Assembly (NCBI RefSeq): GCF_002368395.1
Contig: NZ_AP018254.1
Span: 1,302,001 to 1,366,000, forward strand
DNA length: 64,000 nucleotides
Direction: 5' to 3'
Source of the DNA: Calothrix sp. NIES-3974
Lineage (GTDB): Bacteria; Cyanobacteriota; Cyanobacteriia; Cyanobacteriales; Nostocaceae
Position 1 is the first letter of the stretch, and every line of letters starts with the position of its first letter. Of the stretch, positions 9,158 to 17,967 are shown in pieces. Under the pieces are notes generated by a model that saw only the letters and a program-made list of their open reading frames with translations, did not search any database and had not been told where the DNA came from. The position numbers and the translations under genes were made by a program.

Positions 9158-10450
9158 ATGGGACGTAAATTACTTCAACATGTACGCCTAATTGACCCAG
9201 TTGCCAAAGTTGATCAAATTTGTCATGTTTGGCTGGATAATGGTCAAATTAAAGCCATCTTTCCGAAAACGGAAATCAACCTACCCACGGATGCTGATAC
9301 CACTGTGATTGATGCGTCGGGAATGGTGCTAGGTACGGGTTTAATTGACCTGTACAGCCATTCGGGAGAACCGGGCAATGAATCACGGGAAACAATTGCT
9401 TCCTTGCTGCGTGCAGCTGCTGCTGGCGGCTTTACCCAGGTTTGTATTCTACCCGATACAGACCCAGCCATCGACCATCCAGCAGTGCTAATGCAAATTT
9501 TACAAACCGCAGCCCAGGAACATTTACTCCACCCAGATACTATATTACCCCGTTTACGCATTTGGGGGGCAATTACCGCCAAAACCGGTGGAGAAGTCAT
9601 GACCGAGTTGGCTGATTTAGCGACCCATGTTGTTGGTTTTGCCGATGGAAAGCCTTTATCTAATTTGGGAATGGTGCGACAATTTTTAGAGTATATCCAA
9701 CCCTTCCACAAACCAGTTGGGATTTGGGCTTGTGATCAACATCTTTGCTCCAATGGAATCGTCCGGGAAGGGGTAGAAGCGGTCAAATTTGGTTTACCCC
9801 TAGTTCCCGTGAGTGCCGAATCCGCCGCGATCGCATCTTTATTAGAGGTTATCCAAAATACTCAAACCCCCGTACATCTGATGCGAGTATCCACCGCTAG
9901 AGGGGTGGAATTAATTGCTGATGCGAAACGCAAAGGATTACCGATTACCGCCAGTACCACCTGGTTACATGTATTAAAATCCACTGATGACCTATCTACC
10001 TACAACCCCAATTTACGCCTAGAACCACCTTTAGGCAATAACCGCGATCGCGCTGCTTTACGAGATGCTGTACGGGAAGGAATTATCGATGCGATCGCTG
10101 TTGACCATTCCCCCTATACCTACGAAGAAAAGACCGTAGCCTTTGCCGAAGCTCCTCCCGGTGCTATCGGCTTGGAGTTGGCTTTACCTTTACTCTGGCA
10201 AAATCTAGTCGCAACCGGGGAATTTACCGCCTTGGAACTATGGCAAGCCCTTAGTTCCCGTCCAGCCCAGTGTATTGGTATTAATATCACGGAAATCGCC
10301 GTTGAAAATCATCCCGATTTAACCCTATTCAACCCTCAACACATCTGGCAAATTACAAGCAAAAATTTACACTCTTTGTCGATGAACTCATCCTGGTACG
10401 GAGAAGAAATCACAGGTAAGGTAGTTGAAATTTTAAGTTGCTCAAGTTAA
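9158..10450 (+). CDS. pyrC: Dihydroorotase homologue, probably catalytically inactive
   Basis: 430 residues from ATG 9158; a TTG at 9122 is in frame but unlikely. The length and overall pattern match type I dihydroorotases of pyrimidine synthesis (AAAAGGFTQVCILPDT, HLMRVSTARGVELI, IDAIAVDHSPYTYEEK, GAIGLELALPLL). However, the metal site is largely gone: the HxH of the DxHxHxREPG motif reads DLYSHSGEPG, the later ligand histidines align with W (GIWACD) and R (LMRVST), and only the catalytic Asp in AVDHSP stays. It therefore resembles the non-catalytic dihydroorotase-like partners of aspartate carbamoyltransferase. The family assignment is firm; lack of activity is an inference. Confidence 0.82.
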   Translation: MGRKLLQHVRLIDPVAKVDQICHVWLDNGQIKAIFPKTEINLPTDADTTVIDASGMVLGTGLIDLYSHSGEPGNESRETIASLLRAAAAGGFTQVCILPDTDPAIDHPAVLMQILQTAAQEHLLHPDTILPRLRIWGAITAKTGGEVMTELADLATHVVGFADGKPLSNLGMVRQFLEYIQPFHKPVGIWACDQHLCSNGIVREGVEAVKFGLPLVPVSAESAAIASLLEVIQNTQTPVHLMRVSTARGVELIADAKRKGLPITASTTWLHVLKSTDDLSTYNPNLRLEPPLGNNRDRAALRDAVREGIIDAIAVDHSPYTYEEKTVAFAEAPPGAIGLELALPLLWQNLVATGEFTALELWQALSSRPAQCIGINITEIAVENHPDLTLFNPQHIWQITSKNLHSLSMNSSWYGEEITGKVVEILSCSS

Positions 10451-10535
10451 TTTTTATTGAGAAACATACCGGCTGAAAAACTTACATCTCTAAGGGATAC
10501 ACAATCCTGATAGGTGAGGACGTACAGCAATCCGA

Positions 10536-10632
10536 TTTAAGTCGTGAAAAATAGCGTGCTGATGACTGGTGACTGTTAACCGTCAACTGTCAACCGTTAA
10601 CAACCCTACATGTAAGATTTCACAAATCCACT
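10536..10632 (-). repeat. Dispersed GTTAAC/GTTGAC-rich repeat, inverted copy
   Basis: Reads cgattt-aagtcgtgaaaaatag, then gactggtgactgttaaccgtcaactg words, then aacaaccctacatgtaagatttcac. It is the reverse complement of the copies at 1838-1957 and 59978-60083. Confidence 0.65.
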
Positions 10633-10941
10633 GTATCGAAATCCAATATTTCTGTAACCAAATATTAACAAAAATTACAAAATACTACGTTATCCCTATT
10701 CTGATCCCGAACAATGTTAAATATTAATTAAATTCGATTTGTTAAGAAATGATTAAGTTTTGGCATCAAGTCAAGACAAAATTACAAGTATGTGCTGACG
10801 ATTGTCGAAATATATGCAGCTAATTATCGTTGAAATCTGACGAACCGGAAAATATAGAACATACAAGTAGTCGTTTAAATCAACTATAAATTTAGGCAAG
10901 GGAACAGGGAACAATTAACTGGCAATAGATTTTATCTGTAC

Positions 10942-11062
10942 AGGACTTACACAATCACGGGAGCAGTTACGTCATTGCACTTCTTCCCGTAGCGGATCGA
11001 CCGCAGGGTCGTCAAAAAGCAATCTCAAAGTCTTGTTTTATCTTAATCAGCGTGTGAGTCCT
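10942..11062. mobile_element. Degraded MITE with AGGACTTACAC ends
   Basis: The left end AGGACTTACAC and the right end GTGTGAGTCCT are inverted with one mismatch, 121 bases apart, the same length and end sequence as the better preserved element at 29170-29289. There is no coding capacity. Confidence 0.6.
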
Positions 11063-11283
11063 ACTGCATTGAAAAATGTTTAAATATCTAGGGGTGGGCA
11101 CTTAGAGCTTAGTGTTTTCGTTGTACACCTGAATTTGTCAGAATCCTGCTGCATTTTGCCTACATCCACCAAGAATTTTAGTAATCCAACCTGATTTCTA
11201 CATCGTCATTTATCAACAGCTTCCCAATGTTCGAGTCAGCAATTAACAGTAGTCGCCGAAATCAGAATGAGGAAGTGTTGAGA

Positions 11284-11778
11284 ATGGATGTACATGAATT
11301 TTTACAAGAATACAATCAAGGCAGAAGAGACTTTCATGCAGTCGATTTAGCAACAGTAAATTTAACCGGACTTGATTTATCCGAAATTGATCTCACCGAG
11401 GCAAATTTAAGTAAAGCCGATTTAAGCGGTACAAATTTAAGAAAAGCCATATTGCAATCAACCAACCTTACCCAAGCAAAACTATTGAGCAGTGATTTAA
11501 CCCAAGCCAATTTAAATGAAGCAAATTTGAATGATGCAAAACTCTCAAAAGCCTGTCTAAGGGGTGCTTGGATCAGAAACGCCTATCTGCTAGGAGCAAA
11601 TTTCACCGAAGCGAGTTTAGTACAAGCAGACCTGAGTTACAGTAATCTTAGTTATGCAAATTTTCGCTATGCAGACTTGTATCTAGCCACCCTCTACGCC
11701 GTAAATCTAAGAGGAGCCATTTTTCAAGATGCAGTTATGCCTAACGGTGATGTGTTTCGAGGAGAAGGAAAGCGATGA
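11284..11778 (+). CDS. Pentapeptide-repeat protein
   Basis: 164 residues from the ATG at 11284, which has GAGGAAG at a good distance; an earlier ATG at 11227 is in frame but lacks a site. After about 15 residues the chain is made almost wholly of A(D/N)LXX units (for example ANLSKADLSG, TNLTQAKLLS, ADLSYSNLSY, ANFRYADLYL), giving roughly 25 units and hence a right-handed quadrilateral beta-helix. It has no signal peptide. Such proteins are numerous in cyanobacteria; partners are mostly unknown. It is a single gene. Confidence 0.88.
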   Translation: MDVHEFLQEYNQGRRDFHAVDLATVNLTGLDLSEIDLTEANLSKADLSGTNLRKAILQSTNLTQAKLLSSDLTQANLNEANLNDAKLSKACLRGAWIRNAYLLGANFTEASLVQADLSYSNLSYANFRYADLYLATLYAVNLRGAIFQDAVMPNGDVFRGEGKR

Positions 11779-11996
11779 CACTCACCACTATCTCCCACCC
11801 GACAAAGCCTTTGCATGAGTACTCCTCACCTCCTACCTCCTGAAATTCCCCCTAGGCTTTAGGTCTAAATTCAGTTTTTTCGAGAAAATTTCTGCACGTA
11901 TTGTATTTTTCCCCAAGAAATATGTTATGATTTGCTAGTTGGTTTTCAGAGCCTAACAGTCATAGTTAGCCTGAAAAACCTGGAAATTCAAGTTTC

Positions 11997-12070
11997 CGGG
12001 GCGTAGCGCAGCTTGGTAGCGCGCCACTTTGGGGTAGTGGAGGTCGTGGGTTCAAATCCCGCCGCTCCGA
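11997..12070 (+). tRNA. tRNA-Pro (anticodon GGG)
   Basis: A 74-base cloverleaf: acceptor CGGGGCG pairs with CGCTCCG (one G-U), D-arm GCGC...GCGC, anticodon stem CCACT/AGTGG with loop TTGGGGT, so anticodon GGG, and T-arm GTGGG TTCAAAT CCCGC. Discriminator A, CCA not encoded. A short T-run (tttttaac) follows. Confidence 0.95.
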
Positions 12071-12651
12071 TTTTTAACAACCTATTATTTATCGCTTAAG
12101 GGTTCCAATAGTTTCCCTAACTCGAACTTTAGCCTTTTTCCCCATTTTTTCCCCAAATTCAAGATATCAAAAAGCAAAACGGAGAAACAACCCATACATT
12201 TTTACTATACAGCAGTATCAATCAGTTCAGCACAAAAGTTAACAGTCAAAAGTCATGCCAATTGGGAAAAAGAATACGACAGATGAATTTTGTTTTGTAG
12301 AGACCTAGCATTGCTACATCTGTGATCCTAGATGTGTGACAGCGCTACACACATCTACACCTATGGCGGTCAACGGTTAACAGCCAACAACCCGACATGT
12401 CAAATATTGCAAATTCTCAACAGATTGCGATATAAGCTTTTCAGCCATCTAAAATCGAAGATTTTGTGCGACCTGTCAGACTACCCACCACCGACTTCAT
12501 CCCGAAATATCCATCGCCAATTCTACCCAACCGTTAAATAGTTTGAAGATATGTAGCCTTTTAATTACAGAGTCCAAGGGACTAAGGTAAACTAGCCGAT
12601 GATTATGATTCTTTGGCAGAGAATAAAACTCAACAAAGGAGCCTTTTTTAA
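12071..12651. other. Spacer between tRNA-Pro and psaC
   Basis: Carries a GTAGAGACcTAGCATTGCTAC hairpin (about 12298-12325) and fragments of the GTTAAC-type repeat (12236-12260, 12365-12400). The psaC promoter and leader must be in the last 200 bases. No further gene is supported. Confidence 0.45.
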
Positions 12652-12897
<246 letters not shown>

Positions 12898-13150
12898 CAG
12901 GTTTAACTAAAAGTCTCCATAGTAAGCACTTTTAGCGATAGCACTTGGTGGGGGGAATTAGTATCATGATTATATTTTCTGATGATGATGATTAGTTCAT
13001 GCCCCACTAAGTTTAACAGAGATAGTGTGATATCGCGACTGAAATTTGCAATTAGAGCGATCGCACCCGATTTTGAGCAACCAGTCTCACGGTTGGTTTT
13101 CGTGTAGTTTTTTGTCGCACAAGAGATCTTTCAATCGATTAATATTTTGA
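12898..13150. other. psaC downstream region
   Basis: No gene recognised. There is a run of gatgatgatgatta near 12981 and a HIP1-like gcgatcgc near 13057. No clear rho-independent terminator for psaC was found. Confidence 0.35.
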
Positions 13151-13390
13151 CGATTAACTGCTGACCGAAAACACGATTATCAAGTTTTAGAAACCCTACA
13201 GGAATACGTTTTAATTTACGTTTTAATTATTAATGTTAAACGTCCACGGGTGGAGTGTTTTCGTCGCAGTGGGGAGGGTTTGTGGTTACTACAATCCTAT
13301 GCTGGGAGTGGGGGAACTTTTCGGTTGGAAAGTGTTGATTTTGGGGCAGAAATGAATGTACTGTATGGGGATGTGGCGTTTACAGGGTGA
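13151..13390 (+). pseudogene. Uma2 family C-terminal fragment
   Basis: An 80-codon open stretch following an in-frame TGA (13148-13150) encodes LQEYVLI, then RVECFRRSGEGLWLLQSY and FRLESVDFGAEMNVLYGDVAF, the normal C-terminal third of Uma2/DUF820 proteins. There is no start codon at a suitable place and the N-terminal two thirds are absent. The repeated YVLI-YVLI with altered residues after it suggests a small duplication during decay. It ends just before the convergent acetyltransferase gene. Confidence 0.7.
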
Positions 13391-13409
13391 TTTTTAAAAC
13401 AAGTGGGAT

Positions 13410-14042
13410 TTAAATAGCTTGTTTCAGCGATTCAATATCTGCACCCACGATTTTCTCTAGATTGTCGGTAATTTTTTGCACGTCCCAATCCCACCACGCG
13501 ATCGCTAATAGTTCGGCAACAATGTGATCGGGGAAACGTTTTCTAATCAGGTTGGCTGGATTACCACCGACAATTGTATATGGTGCAACGTCCTTTGTGA
13601 CTACAGATTTTGCACCGATAATTGCCCCATCACCAATTTTAACCCCCGGCATAATCACTGCTTCATAACCAATCCACACATCATTACCAATCACCGTATC
13701 CCCTTTGTATACTAATTCTGCGGTGGTGGGTGTGACTTTTTCCCAATCGTGACCAAAGATGTTGAAGGGATAGGTAGAAAAGCCGGATAACTGGTGATTT
13801 GCACCATTCATAATAAATTTTGCACCCGTAGCGATCGCACAGAATTTACCGATAATCAGTTTATCGCCAATAAAGGGAAAATGGTAAAGTACATTGCGCT
13901 CAAAGTTTTCTGAGTCGATCGGGTCATCATAATAGGTATAGTCACCGATGATGATATTCGGGTTGTTGACGGTATTTTGAATAAAGCATATTTGCGGAAA
14001 CCCTGACATGGGATGGGGATTTTTCGGATTGGGATAACTCAT
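13410..14042 (-). CDS. Vat/CatB-type xenobiotic O-acetyltransferase (left-handed beta-helix)
   Basis: 210 residues. Hexapeptide repeats (IGKFCAIATGAKFIMNGANH, VIGNDVWIGYEAVIMPGVKIGDGAIIGAKSVVTKDV) form a left-handed beta-helix, and the loop with NGANHQLSGFSTYPF supplies the His expected to be catalytic. N- and C-terminal parts match streptogramin A / chloramphenicol acetyltransferases of the Vat/CatB group (PNIIIGDYTYYDDP, YTIVGGNPANLIRKRF). Many chromosomal members exist in environmental bacteria and their natural substrate is often unknown, so antibiotic acetylation is a possibility, not a conclusion. It precedes the broken psb28 on the same strand by a 42-base gap. Confidence 0.85.
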   Translation of the reverse strand: MSYPNPKNPHPMSGFPQICFIQNTVNNPNIIIGDYTYYDDPIDSENFERNVLYHFPFIGDKLIIGKFCAIATGAKFIMNGANHQLSGFSTYPFNIFGHDWEKVTPTTAELVYKGDTVIGNDVWIGYEAVIMPGVKIGDGAIIGAKSVVTKDVAPYTIVGGNPANLIRKRFPDHIVAELLAIAWWDWDVQKITDNLEKIVGADIESLKQAI

Positions 14043-14084
14043 GCGATCGCTTAAAAAATTAAAAAATATACTGCGTCATACTTT

Positions 14085-14900
14085 TCAGGATTCATCATAA
14101 GCCATCCCATTGGCTGCGGCATAACGATGCATAAACCGCATAAATTTTTCCCAATGGTCATCCTGTTCGATAGCAAATTCACATTTTACCGAAAAATAGG
14201 GTTTAAAGCCTCCCCCTTCTAGGGGGACTTTAATGCTAAAATTTAGTTGGTTTCAGGTTGAAAATCCGCCAGAACGTGCCCGACAAATATGGCTGAAACA
14301 GTGCCACACGACAGCCTGGGAAATAGAAAAGACCACGAGCAACGATAACTCGTTAAACAGTGCATTAAGTCTTCAACAAGGCTGAATGATTTAGAAAAAC
14401 AATTTCGGAGTAATCTGCGTACCGTGGGGCACACGGGAACGTACCCTGAAATGGGTAAACGCTTGGAGATTAGTCCACTCAAAGGGTGTCTAGATATTAA
14501 GTGATATTCTAGTAGGCTCGGACTAGACATATACTAGACATAATCGTGTAAGACCTCAGTAGGGGGGAACCTGAAAGGGCAGTGATTAGCTCAAGAATCT
14601 CCGCACTTCTAGGGCGGAGAGTGTCAACTGTTGTAAATCATCCCCCTCTGGTCCTCCAAAGATAAACTTTGTGGAAGTTGGGGTGACGCGAATTTCTCCT
14701 TCTTCGTCTGCTAAAACCATTGAATTGAGAGATTGTTTCGTAAAGCTTTGAAAACCTTCTAGGGCTTTGAGTTGCTTGAAAATCATTACCACGACGCGTT
14801 TTCCTGTACGCGGTTCTCTTCGCAAGCTTACATCGGCAATCTCTTCCGAGACTCCAGCAAAAAATTGAACGGAGGGATTTGTAGATGCCACTATTACCAC
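14085..14900 (-). pseudogene. psb28: psb28 (Psb28-2 type) interrupted by an IS200/IS605-like insertion
   Basis: Two pieces of one gene flank an insertion. Piece 1 (14900-14628, GTG start) codes 91 residues with LRREPRTGKRVVVMIF, NSMVLADEEGEI and KFIFGGPEGDDLQQ. Piece 2 (14189-14085) continues in the same frame with VKCEFAIEQDDHW, FMRFMHRYAAANGMAY and a stop. Joining them at 14628/14189 restores a 125-residue Psb28 with no lost or gained base. Psb28 proteins bind CP47-containing assembly intermediates of photosystem II. As it stands, piece 1 reads into the insertion and stops after 13 foreign residues (TLSALEVRRFLS). The truncated product lacks the C-terminal helix and is probably non-functional; another psb28 may exist elsewhere. 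Confidence 0.88.
14190..14627 (+). mobile_element. 438-bp IS200/IS605-like remnant inserted in psb28
   Basis: The insertion lies directly 3' of TTAC (14186-14189), and there is no target duplication, as expected for single-strand Y1-transposase elements. The left end has the hairpin CCCCCTTCTAGGGGG (about 14211-14225). The right end is the hairpin CTCCGCACTTCTAGGGCGGAG followed by AGTGTCAA. The interior retains the C-terminus of a TnpB-like frame (RTVGHTGTYPEMGKRLE..., ending at about 14504), but no transposase, so it is non-autonomous. A right-end relative is at 51534-51571. Confidence 0.78.
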
Positions 14901-15088
14901 TATTATTTATCAACCTGTATGATGAAATATTCCTATTTTTCTATTTTGCAGCATATTTTGTACCCGACCTAATTTCCCAACCAAAATTAATAGGATTTTA
15001 GATTTTGGATTTTAATTGCGTTGTGTAGAGACGTAGCATTGCTACATCTCTACAATGATTTTGGTTTCAATACAAAATGTGAAGGATT
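14901..15088. repeat. TAGAGACGTAGCATTGCTAC palindrome and ATTTTGGATTTTA repeats
   Basis: Bases 15026-15053 form the hairpin GTAGAGACGTAGC.ATTGCTACATCTCTAC, followed by aatgattttggtttcaatacaaaat. The same combination is found at 54498-54555, so the conserved unit is about 55 bases. An ATTTTAGATTTTGGATTTTA short repeat precedes it. Confidence 0.65.
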
Positions 15089-16741
15089 TTATCGCTGATA
15101 GGGATAATAATATTGGGGAGCGACAGGTGTTTGATACATTTGATAACCGGGTGTGGTCATTGGGGGGGATACAACCGGTGATTGGTAGGTGGTGGGGTTG
15201 AATGAGGGTGCAATGGGTTGATTTTGGATGGGTAGGTGGGGATTGGTGAGATGGGGGTTGTAATTAGAAATAGAAGTATTGCCTGTATTACCGGTAGATG
15301 GAGAAGTTGGGGGTGAGGTGGGATGGGATAATTGGCTCATGTGTTGATAAACTGTTCTGGAGATGGAGCCAATTAGGCGTTCTGCTCGTGGGTCGTTGTC
15401 AGGACGTTGAACCATCACTGCGATCGCATACCGTTGTCCGTTGGATATATCCACTAAACCTGCATCACCAATCATGGAGCGAATATCACCGGTTTTGTGG
15501 GCGATTTTACTATCTTGACCGACACCGACGGGTAGGAGGGTATCTCGTACCGTTTGTCGCATAATCTCCAAAATGCGATCGCGGGAAATCATGCTGACCA
15601 AGTTCCCTTTATTTAACATGGTTAGCAGTTGACCGAGTTCTTTGGGTGTGGTGCTATTGGTTCCTTCTAAATCCGGTAGGATGTTACGAATTTGGGTGGT
15701 TGCTAATCCCCAAGATTGGAAGCGTTGATTTAAACTAGAGATTCCTCCTAAGCGGTCAATCAACATGTTGGTGGCGGTATTATCGCTAATGGTCATCATT
15801 TTGTTAGCGACTTCTAGGGCTGTATATTTTGTCCCCACAGGTTTATACTGCATATCCCCCGAACCACCAGCGATAAATTCCTGCTTCATCGTCATGGTTT
15901 CGTCCAGACGAATATTTCCCGCATCTACTTCCTGGAAAAAAGCAATCAAAATCGGGATTTTAATCGTACTTGCGGCGGAAAATGTGGCTCCTGCATTCAA
16001 ATCCACGTAAGCACCGCTAGCAATATCCAGCACAAATACCCCCGGTGTGAGATTCGGATTCGCACTCGCGAGGTTCTGGATCGCGGTTTTTAAGGTGGGA
16101 ATTTCCTGGGTGAGGAGAATTTGGGAATTTTGCAGATTCGATTGGGGTGATTGTACTACTTGATTGGGAGAATTCGCTGAATCCACCCGATTCGCTGGGT
16201 CAAGGACGGAAAGGGTAGTCCCAACAATGGCACTCATTCCCACACCAATAATGAGTAATCGTAGTCCATAGAGAAAATTCCGCGCCATTGGTTTTAAGCG
16301 GGTTTTTCGGGACGCTGCAACCCGTTTTGAGGATGGTTGCTTGCGGACTCGGACTGTTTTTTTCCCATTACTGGGATAATCTGCACCAGTCCCTGTTGGT
16401 ACTTTGCGGACTTGGGTGGGATAGACAGAATCAGTAGCAGATGTTTTGACTTGTCCGGGTTTTGTTGGTAGTGGTTGGCGACGTTTTTGAACTTCGGGAC
16501 GAGCGACCCTAAGTGCAGGTTGATTTACACCAATTTGAGAATGCGATCGCGCAGTAACTCCTTTGGGTAATCCCTTGGAGACTTTTTTCGCTATTTTTGG
16601 TGCTGGACGCTGTGCTGACTGAGATTGCAGACGGATGGGGACACGACGCACAATGGTTTTTCGTCGCGAGGATGTTGTTAATTTGTAACTTGAGTCTGAC
16701 ACCGCTACTTTTTCTCTCCCACTGACTGAATTGTTGACCAA
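15089..16741 (-). CDS. Class A beta-lactamase-fold serine hydrolase, membrane-anchored
   Basis: Up to 550 residues (TTG start at 16741, not secure because no ribosome site is seen). Residues 1-150 are very basic and disordered-looking, 157-180 a transmembrane helix, about 215-470 the serine hydrolase domain, and the last 70 are Pro/Ser/Thr/Tyr-rich. Active-site elements are present: S258-T-I-K261, S319-D-N321 and K416-T-G. The region aligned to the omega loop reads LPDLEG, so the general-base Glu166 of true beta-lactamases seems to be replaced. A periplasmic penicillin-interacting or hydrolytic protein with a cytoplasmic basic tail is likely; resistance to beta-lactams should not be assumed. 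Confidence 0.8.
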   Translation of the reverse strand: MVNNSVSGREKVAVSDSSYKLTTSSRRKTIVRRVPIRLQSQSAQRPAPKIAKKVSKGLPKGVTARSHSQIGVNQPALRVARPEVQKRRQPLPTKPGQVKTSATDSVYPTQVRKVPTGTGADYPSNGKKTVRVRKQPSSKRVAASRKTRLKPMARNFLYGLRLLIIGVGMSAIVGTTLSVLDPANRVDSANSPNQVVQSPQSNLQNSQILLTQEIPTLKTAIQNLASANPNLTPGVFVLDIASGAYVDLNAGATFSAASTIKIPILIAFFQEVDAGNIRLDETMTMKQEFIAGGSGDMQYKPVGTKYTALEVANKMMTISDNTATNMLIDRLGGISSLNQRFQSWGLATTQIRNILPDLEGTNSTTPKELGQLLTMLNKGNLVSMISRDRILEIMRQTVRDTLLPVGVGQDSKIAHKTGDIRSMIGDAGLVDISNGQRYAIAVMVQRPDNDPRAERLIGSISRTVYQHMSQLSHPTSPPTSPSTGNTGNTSISNYNPHLTNPHLPIQNQPIAPSFNPTTYQSPVVSPPMTTPGYQMYQTPVAPQYYYPYQR

Positions 16742-17187
16742 GCCAATACAGAAATTTGTTGTTGATTTAGCTATACTTTACACGCTGATCCTGCATTTCT
16801 CACAAGGGAGTGATAAGCCCTGAGTAGTGGGTTGATTTTCCTGCTACTCCCTACTCACTGAAAGTTTGAGGAATTTGTGAGAAATCCGGGTGATGTATTT
16901 CTTTTTTAGTTTGTTGACAGTTGACGGGTAAAAGTTGACCTTTAAGCATTAACCATCTCAACAAAAAGCTGACTTAATTGACCATGCAAAGTATAGTTTA
17001 AGGGTAAATAAATCTAGATTAGTAAACCTATAGATATAGATAGTTATATTGATTTTAGGTAGCTCTGTCCATAGGAAAAATTAAATGGCTAACATTAATG
17101 GAATTACCATAGTAGATGACTTAACGATGTTTAGTGTAATCGATATTTTCCCTTGGGGGATGGGGTGCGTAAACATTATATATATAC
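16742..17187. other. Intergenic region with a copy of the GGATTTCTCAC inverted-end repeat
   Basis: Bases 16790-16890 are a copy of a dispersed element with inverted ends (see 26963). A 44-codon frame at 17085-17219 has a fair ribosome site but overlaps the end of the convergent trmJ and matches nothing I know; I do not call it. Confidence 0.5.
16790..16890. repeat. Dispersed 100-bp repeat, inverted ends TGCATTTCTCACAA / TTGTGAGAAATCCGG
   Basis: The ends are imperfect inverted repeats; the middle carries the shared words taagccctgagtag, gttgattttcc and ctactccctact. Copies are listed under the finding on this family. Confidence 0.75.
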
Positions 17188-17967
17188 TTATTGGTTTTGA
17201 CGATTATTTTTGTTACTAATGACCCACCGGACTTGACGGATAATACCCTGTAACATAGCGACTTCTGTGATTCTCAACTGGGTGCGATTATACATTTGGC
17301 GAAATTTCTCCATTCGACTAGCTGCCGTATGGGGATAAAGATAACCGATATCTAGCAGTAGCGATTCTAACTGCTGATAGTAGGATTCGACAACTTCCCA
17401 AGGGGCTGATTGTAAATTCGGATTTGGTTCGGATGAATGGGATGATGGAATCATTAAACTTTGGTTAACAGCAAATGAACGGGATGGAATTTGACTCAAC
17501 TCGTAGCAACACAAACCGACAGCCATTGCCAAATTTAATGACGGGTATTCAGGATTAGTGGGAATGCGGATAAATCTCTGAGCGTAGTTTAATTCCGTAT
17601 TCGTTAAACCTCTATCTTCCCGTCCAAAGATAATTGCACCTACTTGACCATCTGCTTCCAACAGCCAAGGTAGCACCTGGGAAGGAGATTCGAGGGGTGC
17701 TTCCCAATCATGGGTGATACCCGTTGTTGCCACAACCCGTTGACATCCCTGTAAGGCTTCAGGAATAGTCGAGACAATCACAGCCGATTCAAGGATATCC
17801 TGAGCATGAACCGCCATTTTGCGAGCATCATCACTAGTGCGATCGCACTGGGGATTAACTAAAATTAACCGCTCCCAGCCAAAATTTTTCATCACCCTTG
17901 CTACGGAACCAACATTTAAAGCACCCGCAGGTTCGACTAGAATAATCCTGATTTCTGGTTGTTTCAT
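17188..17967 (-). CDS. trmJ: TrmH-family RNA methyltransferase, TrmJ-like
   Basis: 259 residues. The SPOUT fold motifs are clear: N-terminal IRIILVEPAGALNVGSVARVMKNFG, the middle GAIIFGREDRGLTNTEL, and the C-terminal knot IPTNPEYPSLNLAMAVGLCCYEL. This arrangement, with a C-terminal extension of about 90 residues, is that of TrmJ, which 2'-O-methylates position 32 in tRNA using SAM. The start ATG is unambiguous. The gene lies 150 bp beyond the end of the FaRLiP psaJ2 and repeat block, and marks the return to housekeeping genes. Confidence 0.88.
   Translation of the reverse strand: MKQPEIRIILVEPAGALNVGSVARVMKNFGWERLILVNPQCDRTSDDARKMAVHAQDILESAVIVSTIPEALQGCQRVVATTGITHDWEAPLESPSQVLPWLLEADGQVGAIIFGREDRGLTNTELNYAQRFIRIPTNPEYPSLNLAMAVGLCCYELSQIPSRSFAVNQSLMIPSSHSSEPNPNLQSAPWEVVESYYQQLESLLLDIGYLYPHTAASRMEKFRQMYNRTQLRITEVAMLQGIIRQVRWVISNKNNRQNQ

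Larger units (their letters stand above)
10451..11283. other. Long intergenic region with two repeat elements
   Basis: About 830 bases without a recognisable gene. Bases 10536-10632 are an inverted copy of the GTTAAC/GTTGAC-rich repeat of 1.85 kb, and 10942-11062 is a degraded copy of a MITE (see separate entries). The rest is AT-rich and shows no clear structure. Confidence 0.5.

Noticed and set aside
12332-12541. 69-codon plus-strand frame upstream of psaC
   Set aside because: It runs through repeat fragments, has no ribosome site and no protein-like pattern.
14586-14900. A complete 104-residue protein on the minus strand
   Set aside because: Its last 13 residues come from the IS right end; the real C-terminus is at 14085-14189. 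It is therefore treated as an interrupted psb28.
17085-17219. 44-codon frame MANINGITIVDD... with AGGAAAAA upstream
   Set aside because: It overlaps the 3' end of trmJ, has no known relatives and has a low-complexity tail.
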